Source of the DNA: Rubrivivax sp. | GTDB taxonomy: Bacteria; Pseudomonadota; Gammaproteobacteria; Burkholderiales; Burkholderiaceae_C | DNA length: 64,000 nucleotides | Reading direction: 5' to 3' | Assembly: GCA_022842595.1 (NCBI GenBank) | Contig: JALHPF010000028.1 | Coordinates: 1 to 64,000 of the forward strand | Part shown: piece after piece, positions 1 to 8,895 of the stretch | Layout: each line of letters opens with the position of its first letter | How positions within the stretch are numbered: the first letter of the stretch is position 1 | Position numbers and translations under genes: made by a program | The notes under the pieces: model-generated | Told to the model about the DNA's origin: nothing | Database searches by the model: none | What the model saw: the letters and a program-made list of their open reading frames with translations, nothing else

Positions 1-371
1 AGCCGCTGCGCGCCAGGGAACGCAGCGGCAGCCTGCTGGCGCTGCATGTGCACGTGGCCCGGGCCGCCCTGGCCACCGGGCGCGCCGTGGACGCCGCGGC
101 GGCAGCGCGCTCGGCCCTGGCATTGACGAGCGAAGGCCACGCGCCGGACTCGATGTACTTCCCCGAGCTGCACCTGGTGGCCTGGCAGGCCCTGGACCGG
201 GCCGGTGCGAAGGCCGAGGCCGAGGCCGCCCTGCACGCCGGCACCGAGTGGATCCGCAGCCGCGCCCTGCCCCAGGTCCCGGCACCTTTCCTCGACGCCT
301 TCCTGCGCCGCAATGCGGTCAATCGCGAGCTGCTGGCGGCGGCCCGGGCCAACGCCGGTTCCACCCGCTGA
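1..371 (+). CDS. C-terminal end of a large TPR-type protein (partial)
   Basis: The reading frame is open from the window edge (frame beginning at base 3) to a TGA at 369-371, so only about the last 122 residues are seen. They are Ala/Leu/Arg-rich and helical, in the style of TPR-like repeats, and end with a 'FLRRNAVNRELL' segment. That ending is typical of the C-termini of large ATPase/TPR transcriptional regulators (AfsR/LuxR-like or guanylate-cyclase-like proteins with an AAA domain). No catalytic or DNA-binding part is inside the window, so the family assignment is inference from the tail only. Confidence 0.6.
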   Translation, partial: PLRARERSGSLLALHVHVARAALATGRAVDAAAAARSALALTSEGHAPDSMYFPELHLVAWQALDRAGAKAEAEAALHAGTEWIRSRALPQVPAPFLDAFLRRNAVNRELLAAARANAGSTR

Positions 372-471
372 CCCCCCTTGTTCGCCGGGTCGGACATCGC
401 CGCAGCGTGACGCAGACGTGACGCTGGCATCGCTAACGTGAAGCGATCGAATGTCGAACCCGGAGGCTCCC

Positions 472-2109
472 ATGACCTATCCCGCCACGTTCAAGCGTCC
501 TGTCCTGACAGCAGCGCTGACGCTCGCGCTGCTGGCAGCGGCTGCCACCGCGCCTGCCGCCACCCCCCGGATCGCCGTCGGCGACGGCTTCGTCCTGGTC
601 CTGCGCACCGACGGCAGCGTCTGGGCCTGGGGTCGGGGCACGGACGGGCAGCTCGGCAACGGCACGCGCAGCACCACCAGCCGCCCGGTGCGCGTCAGCG
701 GCCTCGCCGGCGTCGTCGACGTGGCCGCCGCCGACGGCGTGGCCGCGGCGCTGAAGGCCGATGGCACCGTGTGGGTGTGGGGCTCGGGGGCCAACGGCAT
801 CTTCGGCAGCACGCAGGCCGACAACACCATCCGGGCCCTCACGCCGACGCTCATCCCCGAGCTTTCGGGCATTGCGACCCTGGCCCTGGGCCGCAACGGC
901 GCAAGCGCCTGGGCCGCGGACCAAGGCGGCCGGGTGTTCCAGTGGGGCAACAACTTCAGCGGCCAGGCCGGCGACGGCACGTCCAGCAGCAATGGTGCGG
1001 TGCGCAAGCAGCCGCGCCAGGTGCCGGGTCTGGCGAACATCGCCGCACTGGCCGCTGCCGACGACAGCTTCGTGGCCGCTGGCCGGGACGCGCAGTTGTC
1101 GGGCTGGGGGTACAACGAAAGCGGCGCACTGGGCGTGACCGCGCGCACTACGCGGGGCGGCCCGCCCCTGGCCGTGCAGCCTGTGCCCACCGGTCTGGGC
1201 GAGATGGTTGCGCTGGCCAGCCTGGACATCAACGACAACGTGCAGTTCGGCGTGCTGCGCAGCGGTGGCGTGGCCGGCTGGGGCAGCAACCGCGGCTCCC
1301 ATGCCGGTTGCGGGCAGGTCAGCGTATCGACACCGGTGATCACCGCGCCCCGGCTGGTGACGGGCGTCGGCCCGATCGTCGCCGCGGCCGGGGGCACTGC
1401 GCATGCCCTGTTCGTCGGCGCCGACGGCGCAGTGCTGGGCTGCGGCGCGAACGCCAATGGCCAGCTCGGCGACAACAGCACCGCCGACACCACCACGGCC
1501 AAGCCCGGACCGCTTCGCACCAGCCTCACGGTCCCGGCGGCGGCCGTGGGTGCGGGGCGCAACACCAGTGCCGCCGTGGGCACGGACGGCAGCGTCTGGG
1601 TCTGGGGCCAGGCCGGCAATGGCCTGGCCGGCGACGACGGCGCGGTCGCCGGCAACAGCGGTCTGCAGTTCCTGACACCCCGGGCCGTGGTGGCCGAAAG
1701 CGGCACCGGCGTCTTCGATGCCGGCAGGGCCAGCGCGGCCCCCGCGCTCTTCACCGGTACCCAGACCGGGCCGCTGGACCGGGTCACGCTCGACGTCGGC
1801 TTTTCGCCGCTGCCCGCTGACGTGGGGACGGAGGCGCACATCTACCTGGCCGCGGTGCTGCCCGACGGCACCCTGTATGTCTACAGCGACGCCACCGGCT
1901 GGCAGCCCTACGCCGGCGGCAGGGTCATGTCCTATCGCCGTGTCGTGCTGTCGCGGCACGTACCGCTGCCCCTGTACCGCGATGCCAACCTCAGCGGCAC
2001 GGCCGGCGTGCAGTTGCTGGTGGGCTACGGCCGGGGCAGCAACGAAGCCGTGGCCGAAGCCGACCTGCTGTCGCGGGGAACCTACGGCGCGGCGCTCACG
2101 CTGCGCTGA
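472..2109 (+). CDS. secreted RCC1-type seven-bladed beta-propeller protein
   Basis: A 545-residue protein. The start at 472 is preferred over the in-frame ATG at 451 because GGAGG at 462-466 sits just upstream. An N-terminal hydrophobic signal peptide (leader ending near AAATAPAAA) predicts export. The body carries repeated RCC1 blades with the signature W-G-x-x-x-x-G-Q-L/F-G, for example VWAWGRGTDGQLGNGT, VFQWGNNFSGQAGDG, VLGCGANANGQLGDNS and VWVWGQAGNGLAGDD. At least seven are visible over residues 40-390, followed by a C-terminal beta-rich region with no family I recognise. RCC1 propellers mediate protein-protein contacts; in secreted bacterial forms the partner is usually unknown. It appears monocistronic, and the next gene is convergent. 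Confidence 0.8.
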   Translation: MTYPATFKRPVLTAALTLALLAAAATAPAATPRIAVGDGFVLVLRTDGSVWAWGRGTDGQLGNGTRSTTSRPVRVSGLAGVVDVAAADGVAAALKADGTVWVWGSGANGIFGSTQADNTIRALTPTLIPELSGIATLALGRNGASAWAADQGGRVFQWGNNFSGQAGDGTSSSNGAVRKQPRQVPGLANIAALAAADDSFVAAGRDAQLSGWGYNESGALGVTARTTRGGPPLAVQPVPTGLGEMVALASLDINDNVQFGVLRSGGVAGWGSNRGSHAGCGQVSVSTPVITAPRLVTGVGPIVAAAGGTAHALFVGADGAVLGCGANANGQLGDNSTADTTTAKPGPLRTSLTVPAAAVGAGRNTSAAVGTDGSVWVWGQAGNGLAGDDGAVAGNSGLQFLTPRAVVAESGTGVFDAGRASAAPALFTGTQTGPLDRVTLDVGFSPLPADVGTEAHIYLAAVLPDGTLYVYSDATGWQPYAGGRVMSYRRVVLSRHVPLPLYRDANLSGTAGVQLLVGYGRGSNEAVAEADLLSRGTYGAALTLR

Positions 2110-2131
2110 TCGTGGGATCTTCCGCAGCCGC

Positions 2132-2992
2132 TCAACCGCCGGCCATGCGCAGCCGTCTGGCGGCTTCTTCCAGCTTCGCGTCGGCAATCTCGCCCATCAC
2201 GCCACCCACGTCCACCGCGCCGACGGGGGCGTCGAAGCGGCCGGTGAGCACGGTGTCGCTGGTCAGCACGCCCTGGCGGTACAGGTCCCAGATCTCGGGG
2301 CCGTAGTCGGTGGCCAGCAGCTCGGGCGCGAAGCGGCCGAAGAAGGCGCGCAGGTTGCCCACGTCGCGCAGCAGCATGCGCTGGGCGTGGTTGTTGCCGG
2401 CAGCGTCGACCGCCTGCGGCAGGTCGATGATGACGGGGCCGGGCTGGCCCTCGGCGTCGGTGCCCAGCAGGATGTTGAACTCCGACAGGTCGCCGTGCAC
2501 GATGCCAGCGCCCAGCATGCGCAGCACCTCGCGCAGCAACGTGGCGTGGTGGCGCACGGCATCTTCGGAACTGAAGATGCAGTCGTTCAGACGCGGCGCG
2601 GCGGCGCCTTCGGCGTCGGTCACCAGCTCCATCAACAGCACGCCTTCGAAGAAGTTGTAGGGCTTGGGCACGCGCACGCCGGCACCGGCCAGCCGGTACA
2701 GCGCGTCGACCTCGGCGCTTTGCCAGGCGGCTTCGGTGGCCTCGCGGCCATAGCGCGTGCCCTTGGCCATGGCGCGGGCCTGGCGGCTGTTCTTCACCTT
2801 GCGGTTCTCGGTGTAGTCCACCGCCTGGCGGAAGCTGCGCTCGGTGGCGTCCTTGTAGATCTTGGCGCAGCGCACCTCGCCGCCGCAGCGCACGACGTAG
2901 ACGTTGGCTTCCTTGCCGCTCATGAGCTGGCGCACGACCTCGTCGATCAGGCCTTCGTCGACCAGCACCTGCAGGCGTTTGGGGGGTTTCAT
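2132..2992 (-). CDS. RIO1-family atypical serine kinase
   Basis: A 286-residue protein starting at the ATG at 2992 (MKPPKRLQVL). The longer upstream reading frame lacks family similarity and would run into the divergent promoter. RIO kinase hallmarks are visible: the flexible ATP loop 'SGKEANVY' followed by the lysine strand 'RCAKIYKD', the catalytic loop 'VHGDLSEFNILL' with Asp168, and the metal-binding 'VIIDLPQAVD' with Asp190. RIO kinases phosphorylate serine and in eukaryotes act in ribosome maturation; bacterial substrates are largely unknown. It is convergent with the RCC1 gene and divergent from the secreted protein at 3140. Confidence 0.9.
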   Translation of the reverse strand: MKPPKRLQVLVDEGLIDEVVRQLMSGKEANVYVVRCGGEVRCAKIYKDATERSFRQAVDYTENRKVKNSRQARAMAKGTRYGREATEAAWQSAEVDALYRLAGAGVRVPKPYNFFEGVLLMELVTDAEGAAAPRLNDCIFSSEDAVRHHATLLREVLRMLGAGIVHGDLSEFNILLGTDAEGQPGPVIIDLPQAVDAAGNNHAQRMLLRDVGNLRAFFGRFAPELLATDYGPEIWDLYRQGVLTSDTVLTGRFDAPVGAVDVGGVMGEIADAKLEEAARRLRMAGG

Positions 2993-3139
2993 CGGCCGAT
3001 TGTCGGCCCCGCGGCCTGCGGCGGCCGCTATCAGGGGATGGCGTCGGGCATCCCTTACCTTTAGGATGGTCCGATCTGTTGGGCCAGGAGGGTTCGAGCA
3101 GACCGGTGTTGTGCAATCTGATCGGCCGAAGGAGCCTGA

Positions 3140-5104
3140 ATGTTGAATATCTCGAAGTCGCGCGCTTTCCATTTGGTGACGCTTGTCGCGGCACTCGCCG
3201 CAGGCGGTGTTTTCACTGCCACGGTGCATGCGGCTGAAGCGCGCACCGCCAAGGCGCAGGAAGCCAAGCTGCAGTATTGGTCAGCCTGGGGCGGCACGGT
3301 CGGCGTTCGCTGGAACCGCGACCTCGCCGGCGACATCGGCCTGAGGCTGTCGGCCCCGGTCGCCCGCCATTCCCAGCTGAGCTGGAACGAAGGCGAAATG
3401 TTCGACCTGACCCAGGCCGGCACGCTCGATTTCGACGTCAGCAACGGCAACCTGCGCGCCTTCGTCGGCGGTTCGCTGCAGGCACGCGGCGGCTACCTCA
3501 TCGACACGCCAGCCGGGCGCATCGACCTCACCAACTTCCGCCTCGTGCCCCGTGCGGGCTCGGCCACCATCCTCGACGTCGTCGGCGGCGACGGCCAGGC
3601 CTGGTTCTATGTCGACCGCCTGATGTACGAGCTGATCGACAACAAGCAGAAGCTGTCGGTGCGCACGATGGACCTGCTCATCTCGCCCGCGCTGGCCCAG
3701 AGCATCGGCCACCCGGAAGTGGCCAACTGGGCCATCGCCGACATGGAAATGACGACCGACGTCGTCCGCCAGGGCGCCTTGAACGAAACGCCGCGCGGCA
3801 GCCTCAAGTGGCACGGCAACCCCGTGCCCGGCGTGCCCGGCGCGACCTACCAGGCCGACCTGTTCATGCAGACCTTCAACACCCAGTACATGCGCTGCAA
3901 TGGCTGCACGGGTGCCGGTGGCAACGGCCAGGTCGTCTTCGCACCGAACTCGACCCTGCGCAACAACGTCAACAACGGCAGCCTCGTGGCCACCGTTCCC
4001 GGCGACCCGCTGGGCACCAGCACGGCGCTCTACACCGCCGACATCCCCTGGTACGAGAAGTTCACGGGCCCGTTCCCGCCCTACGCCAATGACCAGCACC
4101 CCTACCTGATCTGGAACCTGTACCGCTTCAACGCCGACGGCTCCATCGACCAGATCGGCCGGTCGGGCGTGAAGCACGCGTTCCTCACGCTGAACACGAG
4201 TTGCATCGAGAACCCCGGCGACAGCCACATCCTGGGCCGTGGTTGTTCCGACCTGTACAGCACCGGCAACAACGACGCCAACAACTCGCTCGGCCCGCGC
4301 TCGGAAATCATTCCCGCCAGCAACGTCTGGGGCCGCTGCGGCTCGATCTACGACGTCAACTGCGACGGCGTGCAGAACAGTTCGGGCAATGGCTCGTACG
4401 ACCGGCGCCTGGTGGTGCGTGAATCGCAGTTCAGCGGGGCGGCCCAGACCGGCGCCACCTACCGCTTCGAGTCGTGGTACCTGGCGCGCCAGGACATCAA
4501 CATCCTGAACTCGATGGCGAGCACGGCGGCCAGCTTCACGCGCCCCTCGACGGTGTGGGTGGTCGGCGGCCAGACCAACTACCGCCTCGGCCCGGTCATC
4601 GACCGCTGGGTCGATCCCGCAGCGCCAGGCGCGAATGCGCGCACGACGATGGTGTCCACACCCGAAGGCAACGTGAAGGTGGCGGTGAAGGCCGTCGACC
4701 TGGGCAACGGCCAGTGGCGCTACCACTACGCGGCCATGAACCTCGACTTCGCACGTGCCCGCACCGAAGGCACCGAGCCGAACATCCGCGTGCTGTCCAA
4801 CCTGGGCTTCGACTACATCCGCATCCCGGTGGACTCGGCCACGGTCAGCGACTTCACGTTCAGCGACGGTGACACCGACGCCCAGAACGACTGGCTGGCC
4901 GAGGTGCGTGATGGCCGCCTGCAGTTCACCGCCGCCACCCGTGGCAATGCCTTGAACTGGGGCACGATGTTCCGCTTCTCGTTCACCGCGAACCAGGCAC
5001 CCGCCGACGGCAGCGTGTTCCTGCACATCGCTGCGGACAACACCCGCGAAACGCTGCCGGTCGCCGGCCTGCTGCGGCCCGCCCCGGCCCCCGCCAAGCG
5101 CTGA
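3140..5104 (+). CDS. large secreted protein of unknown function
   Basis: A 654-residue protein with AAGGAG just upstream of the ATG and a clear signal peptide (about 32 residues, ending near TVHAAEA). The mature part is rich in Gly, Asn, Thr and aromatics, as in beta-rich exoproteins. It contains several cysteines in pairs (CNGC near residue 254, then around 350-365 and 400-415). A 'DVNCDGVQN' loop near residue 413 resembles the DxNxDG calcium loops of dockerin or thrombospondin type-3 repeats. I do not recognise the family. The C-terminus ends in a Pro/Ala stretch with no PEP-CTERM or membrane anchor. The gene stands alone and is closed by a strong terminator. Confidence 0.75.
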   Translation: MLNISKSRAFHLVTLVAALAAGGVFTATVHAAEARTAKAQEAKLQYWSAWGGTVGVRWNRDLAGDIGLRLSAPVARHSQLSWNEGEMFDLTQAGTLDFDVSNGNLRAFVGGSLQARGGYLIDTPAGRIDLTNFRLVPRAGSATILDVVGGDGQAWFYVDRLMYELIDNKQKLSVRTMDLLISPALAQSIGHPEVANWAIADMEMTTDVVRQGALNETPRGSLKWHGNPVPGVPGATYQADLFMQTFNTQYMRCNGCTGAGGNGQVVFAPNSTLRNNVNNGSLVATVPGDPLGTSTALYTADIPWYEKFTGPFPPYANDQHPYLIWNLYRFNADGSIDQIGRSGVKHAFLTLNTSCIENPGDSHILGRGCSDLYSTGNNDANNSLGPRSEIIPASNVWGRCGSIYDVNCDGVQNSSGNGSYDRRLVVRESQFSGAAQTGATYRFESWYLARQDINILNSMASTAASFTRPSTVWVVGGQTNYRLGPVIDRWVDPAAPGANARTTMVSTPEGNVKVAVKAVDLGNGQWRYHYAAMNLDFARARTEGTEPNIRVLSNLGFDYIRIPVDSATVSDFTFSDGDTDAQNDWLAEVRDGRLQFTAATRGNALNWGTMFRFSFTANQAPADGSVFLHIAADNTRETLPVAGLLRPAPAPAKR

Positions 5105-5162
5105 AGATCCAGCCGGGACGCGGGCCGCGCCCGCGCCGTGTCTGGTGACTCATCTGCCCCGA

Positions 5163-5198
5163 AGCCCGTCCGTTTTCTGAAAACGGACGGGCTTTTTT
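5163..5198 (+). terminator. strong intrinsic terminator
   Basis: A 14-bp perfect stem (AGCCCGTCCGTTTT at 5163-5176 pairing with 5180-5193) with a 3-nt loop is followed by six T residues. It lies 59 bp after the stop of the secreted-protein gene. The reverse orientation also begins with an A/T-rich flank, but the T-tract is on the plus strand. Confidence 0.92.
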
Positions 5199-5326
5199 GC
5201 GTGAGCGCGGTCTTCTCCTACACCCGGCCGCCCTGGGGTCTTGTCCAATCGGGTCGCCGCAGGCAGCGTGCGTTTGCGCCGCGCGCCGCGGCAAGGCACG
5301 ATGGACAGGATCAACAGGAGAACTAC

Positions 5327-5548
5327 ATGGGCGGACTCAAGACTTTCGGTGCCATCCTGGCCGTGGCTGGCGTGCTGGCCCTGGCCTACGGCGGTTTCAG
5401 TTACACCAAGGACAGCACGGCGGTGAAGCTTGGCCCGATCGAGTTATCGGTGAAGGAGAAGCAGACCGTGAACATCCCGCTGTGGGCCGGCATCGGCGCC
5501 ATCGTCGTTGGCGGGGTGCTGCTGGTTGCCGGCGGCCGCAAGGGCTGA
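5327..5548 (+). CDS. small two-helix inner-membrane protein
   Basis: A 73-residue protein. The start at 5327 is set by CAGGAG at 5315-5320 with a good spacing; the longer upstream frame has no support. Two hydrophobic helices (residues about 6-26 and 50-70) flank a polar segment 'TKDSTAVKLGPIELSVKEKQ', suggesting a hairpin with a short loop. Small proteins of this layout are widespread in Proteobacteria and annotated only as hypothetical or DUF3185-like. It has no operon partner, since decayed sequence follows. Confidence 0.72.
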   Translation: MGGLKTFGAILAVAGVLALAYGGFSYTKDSTAVKLGPIELSVKEKQTVNIPLWAGIGAIVVGGVLLVAGGRKG

Positions 5549-5696
5549 AGCGCAGAGCGCCCCGGCTCGGCCGCGCTTGGAGCGATCGGGCGGCGGACAG
5601 CGGATTCAGCCAGGCGTGCACGCGCCGTTGCCACAATGCCTCATCCCCGCTGACGGCGACGGCGACGGCGAAGCGCAACGCTGACCGCCCTCTCCT

Positions 5697-6000
5697 TTGG
5701 CCCCACCTGGCTTCACACGCCAGCACCAGCTCATCCGGCCCGTGGTCGGTCTGGCACGCGAACGGCACGTGCGCAAGCTCGTGCTGATGACGGCGACGGG
5801 CGCCAACGCCGAAGCAGCCGCGCCGCTGGGCATCCATGAACCATGGGAAGATCCTGCTGCCCACGGCCCGGGCCAAGGGTAGCTTCATCGAGGTCCGGGA
5901 CATCGCGGCGGGGGCGGCCCAGGCTTCTGAGCACCCGCGGCGCCGAGAACCGCGAGTTTGACCTGACCGGCAGCGAAGCCCCGGACCACGAGCGCCTGGA
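5697..6000 (+). pseudogene. decayed NmrA-type NAD(P)-binding oxidoreductase fragment
   Basis: Three pieces of one protein family can be read in three successive frames. 'VGLARERHVRKLVLMTATGAN' lies around 5740-5800 and resembles the strand after the Rossmann helix. 'KGSFIEVRDIAAGAA' lies around 5875-5925 and matches the 'F-V-D-V-R-D-I-A' element of NmrA-like proteins. 'ENREFDLTGSEAPDHERL' lies around 5940-6000 and resembles the 'Y-D-L-T-G-P-E' element. At least two frameshifts and missing N-terminal and C-terminal parts make it non-functional. The assignment rests on motif resemblance only. Confidence 0.5.
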
Positions 6001-6536
6001 CCGGCGCCGCCGCGAGACCGTGCCCGCCAGCGAGCTGGTGGTGAGTGTGCGATGCGGCGGCAGCGACGGCTTCAGCGACCTCACGGCCAACCCCGCGGTG
6101 GGCTTCTGCAGCGACTTGCTGGTGCGCGCTGGCACCACCGTGATGTTCAGCGAAACGACCGAGGTGCGCGACTGTGTCTCCGTGCTCACCGCGCGCGCAG
6201 CCACATCCGAAGTGGCTGCCGCCCTGGTGCGCGAGAAGGCCTGGCACGACGCGTACCTGCAGCCCGACCAGGGCGACCGCAGCGCCAACACCTCGCCCGG
6301 CAACAAGCAGGGCGGGCTGTCGAACATCGTCGAAAAGGCGATGGGCTCGATCGTCAAGAGCGGCACCGCGCCGATTTCGCATGTGCTGGCGCCGGGCGAA
6401 AAACTCAACGGCCGCCGCGGCCTGGTCTATGCTGCCACGCCGGCATCGGACTTCATTTGCGGCACCCTGCAGCTGGGCCGAGAAGCACCGCTTGCACAAC
6501 GGTCTGGTGCTGTTCGATCCGGCGCCGATGACCTGA
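6000..6536 (+). pseudogene. C-terminal remnant of a UxaA/GarD-type sugar-acid dehydratase
   Basis: From about 6000 to 6475 the frame reads as the C-terminal domain of altronate/galactarate dehydratases: 'VRCGGSDGFSDLTANPAVGF', then the 'VMFSETTEVRD' segment, 'SPGNKQGGLSNIVEKAMGSI' and 'TPASDFICGTLQL'. It lacks the N-terminal SAF and central domains and loses frame after GTLQL. A different frame then reads 'EKHRLHNGLVLFDPAPMT' to a stop at 6536, apparently the tail of another unidentified gene. It is joined directly to the NmrA-like remnant upstream, so this is a mosaic of deletion junctions and not a single broken gene. Confidence 0.75.
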
Positions 6537-6644
6537 GCGCCCGCCAGGCGGGCCCTGTCGATTCGGCTGCCTGTCGTTCGTCGATGGGCTACGAGGCGCC
6601 CACGGACGGGCGCGACGCCTGGTCAACCCCACAGGAGTGAAGAC

Positions 6645-7013
6645 ATGTCCTACATCGATGGTTTCGTGATCGCGGTGCCCACCGCCAACAAGCAGAAGTT
6701 CATCGACCACGCGCGCCAGCTCGACCCGATATTCCTCGAGCTGGGCGCCATCCGCGTGATCGAGGGCTGGGGCGACGATGTCCCCGAGGGCAAGGTCACC
6801 GATTTCCGCCGTGCAGTCCAGGCCACGACCGAGGAGACGGTGGCCTTCTCGTGGGTCGAATGGCCGGACAAGGCAACGCGCGACGCCGGCATGAAGAAGA
6901 TGATGGAAGACCCGCGCATGGACCCGTCCACCCCCGGCAACCCGCCCATGCCCTTCGACGGCAAACGCATGATCTTCGGCGGCTTCGAACAGGTGGTCGA
7001 AGTCAAGGCTTGA
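6645..7013 (+). CDS. DUF1428 (YbaA-like) family protein
   Basis: A 122-residue cytosolic protein beginning MSYIDGFVIAVPTANKQKF with a GGAGTG element upstream. The whole length fits the DUF1428 family: the 'DGFV-AVP-NK' start, the 'ELGAIRVIEGWGDDVPEGK' block, the 'EETVAFSWVEWPDKATRDAG' block and the final 'PFDGKRMIFGGFE'. The fold is a ferredoxin-like alpha/beta barrel dimer; no biochemical role is established. It follows the decayed region and has no obvious partner. Confidence 0.9.
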   Translation: MSYIDGFVIAVPTANKQKFIDHARQLDPIFLELGAIRVIEGWGDDVPEGKVTDFRRAVQATTEETVAFSWVEWPDKATRDAGMKKMMEDPRMDPSTPGNPPMPFDGKRMIFGGFEQVVEVKA

Positions 7014-7429
7014 GCAGCGGGAGCGACGCCGCTCTGTGACGTGGCACCGGGCGCTCGATCGGGTGACCCGTCAAGGCCGCCCATCGCCAAAGTGCAGTTG
7101 CCGCATGTCGGCTCTCGATGCCTTGCATGACGGCGCACGCTCGGCCACCACCGAGTCTTCAGCCATCGCTTGCACGGGGCGGCCTGATCGGGCGCCTTGC
7201 AGTGGATCCGTGAACTGAACCGGCGGTGCCGCACGCCCCGGACTGGGCCAGCGGGGAGCCCAAGATCATCGCGGCCATCTTCGCGCTCGCGGCCGGCGCG
7301 TCTGCCTTCGCCTGACAGGCCGGGCCGCCATTCGGGCCGCGCAGATGTCACGTCGACGTGATGACTGGCCACCCGGCATTGGCTGTAATTCTGGCGGGCG
7401 CCTTGCCCGGCCGACCACGAGACACCCCC
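7014..7429 (+). other. 416-bp intergenic region with a 14-bp perfect palindrome
   Basis: I see no credible gene here. The only structured element is TCACGTCGACGTGA at 7348-7361, a perfect palindrome 68 bp before the next start codon, suited to a dimeric regulator. A related 'GACGTGA' segment followed within a few bases by CTGGC also lies upstream of the RCC1 gene (about 415-427), which is likewise a secreted propeller gene. A short Ala-rich reading frame near 7270-7315 could be a gene remnant but is too short to name. Confidence 0.45.
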
Positions 7430-8806
7430 ATGATCGCCAACCCTTTGCCCCGAAGCGCCTGGACGGTGCTGGCCTGTGCCGCGCTGGCCGCATGCGGAGG
7501 CGGCACGCCGGACGCAGGCGACACCGTTGCCACCACGGCTGAAGCCGATGGCCGCGCCACCATCGCGTCCACGGCCAGCCCCGGCGCCGTGCGCCTGGCC
7601 TCGGCCAGCGCAGCCGGTACCCCGGGCGACATCGGCGGCCAGGTCTGTGCCATCAGTGCCGACGGACAGCAGGTGCTGATGCGCAGCGCGTCGAGCAACC
7701 TGGTGCCCAATGACAGCAACTTCCAGGACGACCTGTTCCTGAAGAATCTGGCCACCGGCGCCGTGACCCGGGTGAACACCAATGCTGCGGGTGCCGCCAT
7801 CGTCAATCGCACCGGGCTGCTGTGCCACGGCATGAGCCAGGATGGCACCTGGGTGGCTTTCACCGCATCCACCGGTGGCAGCTCGCTGTTCCAGCCCGGG
7901 CCGGAGCTCGAGGCCTCGCTGTTGCTCAAGAACACCCGCACCGGTGAACTCCTGCGCGTGAGCCCGCCGCGCAGCAGCTTGCCCAACATTTCCAGTTTCA
8001 CCTTCGGCTCGATGACGCCCGATGGCTCGCGCGTCGCCTTCATTGCCCAGCCCACCACCACCTATCTGGGCTTCTACACCACCGTGGCCAACGGCCCGGC
8101 CCTGCTGATGGTGTACGACCGCCCGCAACGCCAGGTCGTGAACCTGAGCACCACCGTGCTGCTGGACGCCGGCCCCGGCCTGGCCTCCCAGGCCAGTAAC
8201 AGGGTCTTGATCTCGCCCGACGGCAGCGACGTGGCCTATGACTCGCGCCGCGACCACCCCGCCGCCGGCGACACCAACGGCCAGCCCGATGTGCTGCTGG
8301 TGAGCGTGGCCACCGGTGCCGTGCGGCTGGCCGGTTTGCCGCCACAAAGCCCGTCCAATGCCGTTCCTCAGCGTTTCACGGCCGATGGCCTGCGGCTGGT
8401 GGTCGAGCTGCCGAGTGACGGCCCGGTGGGTGTGTCCGGCGTGTACGCCGTCACCCTGGCCACTGGGGGCAGCCAGCTGCTGCTGCCGTTCGGCCAGGCC
8501 AATCGGCCTCGCGCCTACGACGTGGACGACACCGCTTCGCGCGTGGCCTTCCTGCGCTTCGACCCGGCCACGGCGCAGCGCCAGTACGCCTTCGTGCGTG
8601 ACACCGCCACCGGCAGCGAGCAGCGCGCCGACCGTTCGGCCACGAACGTGAACGGCAACGGCAACACCACCACGTTTGCGATCGCCGGCAACGGTCAGCA
8701 TGTGGCGCTGGGCAGCAGTTCGACCAACCTGCTGAGCCTGCCGCGCAGGACCTATCCATGGCAGGTGTACGTCAAGACCCTGCAGGGTGCGCCGGCAGCG
8801 CAGTAG
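7430..8806 (+). CDS. exported lipoprotein with TolB/PD40-like beta-propeller
   Basis: A 458-residue protein. The ATG at 7430 is chosen because a signal sequence with lipobox (LAACGGG) immediately follows it. The body is a series of PD40/WD40-like strands such as 'ISADGQQVLMRSASSNLVPND', 'MSQDGTWVAFTAS', 'MTPDGSRVAFIAQ', 'ISPDGSDVAYDSRRDH' and 'AGNGQHVALGSSSTNL'. This is the S-x-DG-x-x-V-A-F-x-S-x-x pattern of TolB-type propellers. It is probably an outer-membrane or periplasmic lipoprotein, with function unknown beyond a likely binding scaffold. It appears monocistronic. Confidence 0.8.
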   Translation: MIANPLPRSAWTVLACAALAACGGGTPDAGDTVATTAEADGRATIASTASPGAVRLASASAAGTPGDIGGQVCAISADGQQVLMRSASSNLVPNDSNFQDDLFLKNLATGAVTRVNTNAAGAAIVNRTGLLCHGMSQDGTWVAFTASTGGSSLFQPGPELEASLLLKNTRTGELLRVSPPRSSLPNISSFTFGSMTPDGSRVAFIAQPTTTYLGFYTTVANGPALLMVYDRPQRQVVNLSTTVLLDAGPGLASQASNRVLISPDGSDVAYDSRRDHPAAGDTNGQPDVLLVSVATGAVRLAGLPPQSPSNAVPQRFTADGLRLVVELPSDGPVGVSGVYAVTLATGGSQLLLPFGQANRPRAYDVDDTASRVAFLRFDPATAQRQYAFVRDTATGSEQRADRSATNVNGNGNTTTFAIAGNGQHVALGSSSTNLLSLPRRTYPWQVYVKTLQGAPAAQ

Positions 8807-8895
8807 CGGCTGTTCGCATGGCCGGAATGACTCGGTCGCGACGATGTCGTCCCGGTGGCACCCGGGGCCTTGTGCTTGCGGCCCGCCACCGCCCT

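Noticed and set aside
433..2187. Long minus-strand open frame of 584 codons antisense to the RCC1 gene
   Set aside because: GC-rich shadow of the RCC1 coding strand; composition is Gly/His/Arg-rich without domains or a start signal.
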